Below, one piece after another: positions 63,632 to 64,000 of a DNA stretch of 64,000 nucleotides; positions within the stretch are counted from its first letter, which is position 1, and each line of letters begins with the position of its first letter. Made by a program: the position numbers and the translations under genes. Where the stretch lies: positions 62,001 through 126,000 of the forward strand of contig CAWZYM010000398.1 in assembly GCA_963966185.1 (NCBI GenBank), written 5' to 3'. The notes under the pieces are model-generated. The model was not told the DNA's origin and did no database searches. It worked only from the letters and a program-made list of their open reading frames with translations. Origin of the DNA: Rhabditoides inermis (Eukaryota > Nematoda > Chromadorea > Rhabditida > Rhabditidae).

Positions 63632-64000
63632 CTCACTCCCTCCTCTCCCCCTCTCCACTCTCACATGGTGTCACTGCTCTTCCAGACTACGTTCAAATCT
63701 CGCGATTCCTGTGTGTACACGTCCGGGCCCGTCAATGTCTCTTCTCTCCTCTCTCCCCTGTCTGCCCTTCCTTCCCTCCGCTACGCTCGATTGTCTTGTC
63801 TCTATGCTCGCAATATGCTCGGTTCGATTCAGTTCTAGTTGGTGTCACTCCTCTTTCTAGCCGCATAGTTAGTGCCTCACTTCCCCCCAGATTGCAATCT
63901 TTTTGTGTATCCACTCGTTGTCATGAGCTTCCCAGCATCGATTTTGGTTGTATCTATTGTGTGTATGTGTTTTACAAATATCTATTTGATTTAATGAATT
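63632..64000. other. 3' UTR/flank of the BAR-RhoGAP gene
   Basis: Pyrimidine-rich sequence following the stop codon; no further exon is supportable before the window ends. Confidence 0.5.

Overview
The window is nuclear DNA of a nematode. The coding content is animal, with short exons, GT-AG introns and a TTTCAG-type acceptor at most 3' splice sites. It carries three tandem genes of the nematode-typical DUF19 (T20D4.11-like) secreted family and orthologues of C. elegans genes (unc-3, mtm-5, an nlp-47-like peptide). I cannot name the genus. Long (CT)n/(GA)n tracts in many introns and numerous small inverted-repeat elements suggest it is not C. elegans. I assembled gene models by hand from splice sites. 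Wherever I added up exon lengths, the phases closed in frame, with one exception (the frameshifted gene at 21655-23202).

Layout. 710-6328 (-): COE/EBF transcription factor unc-3, 16 coding exons, 474 aa. 7844-16290 (+): three tandem DUF19 secreted proteins (233, 220 and 232 aa). 17711-20580 (+): ZIP13-type zinc transporter, 344 aa. 21655-23202 (-): secreted, probably GPI-anchored Cys-containing protein with an internal exon-intron-exon duplication and an apparent single-base frameshift. 23728-25462 (+): small Ly6-like secreted Cys-rich protein, 195 aa. 26044-44789 (+): mtm-5/SBF-type DENN-GRAM-pseudophosphatase-C1-PH protein over 18.7 kb, whose introns host a tRNA-His(GTG) and three inverted-repeat elements. 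45606-46422 (+): 92-aa AKH/GnRH-like neuropeptide precursor. 46901-50915 (-): two-LIM LMO4/rhombotin-like protein. 52790-58217 (-): 561-aa PH adaptor with SH2- and SH3-type docking motifs and two PDZ-like regions. 59384-63631 (+): BAR-RhoGAP of the RICH/nadrin (ARHGAP17/44) type.

The genes do not form one pathway. Several (unc-3, LMO, AKH-like peptide, SBF, BAR-RhoGAP) suggest neuronal or membrane-trafficking roles, and the DUF19 cluster is a local secreted-protein expansion. Two gene pairs are divergent with shared upstream DNA: unc-3/DUF19-1 and PH-PDZ/BAR-RhoGAP. The most notable non-genic content is a set of small transposon families: 4-bp-TSD fold-back elements, a TTAA-flanked element with a tRNA-like core, and a TAAAGGTGCGGTC-ended family, one copy of which sits exactly on a 5' splice site. 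An exact COE/EBF consensus site also lies inside unc-3 itself.
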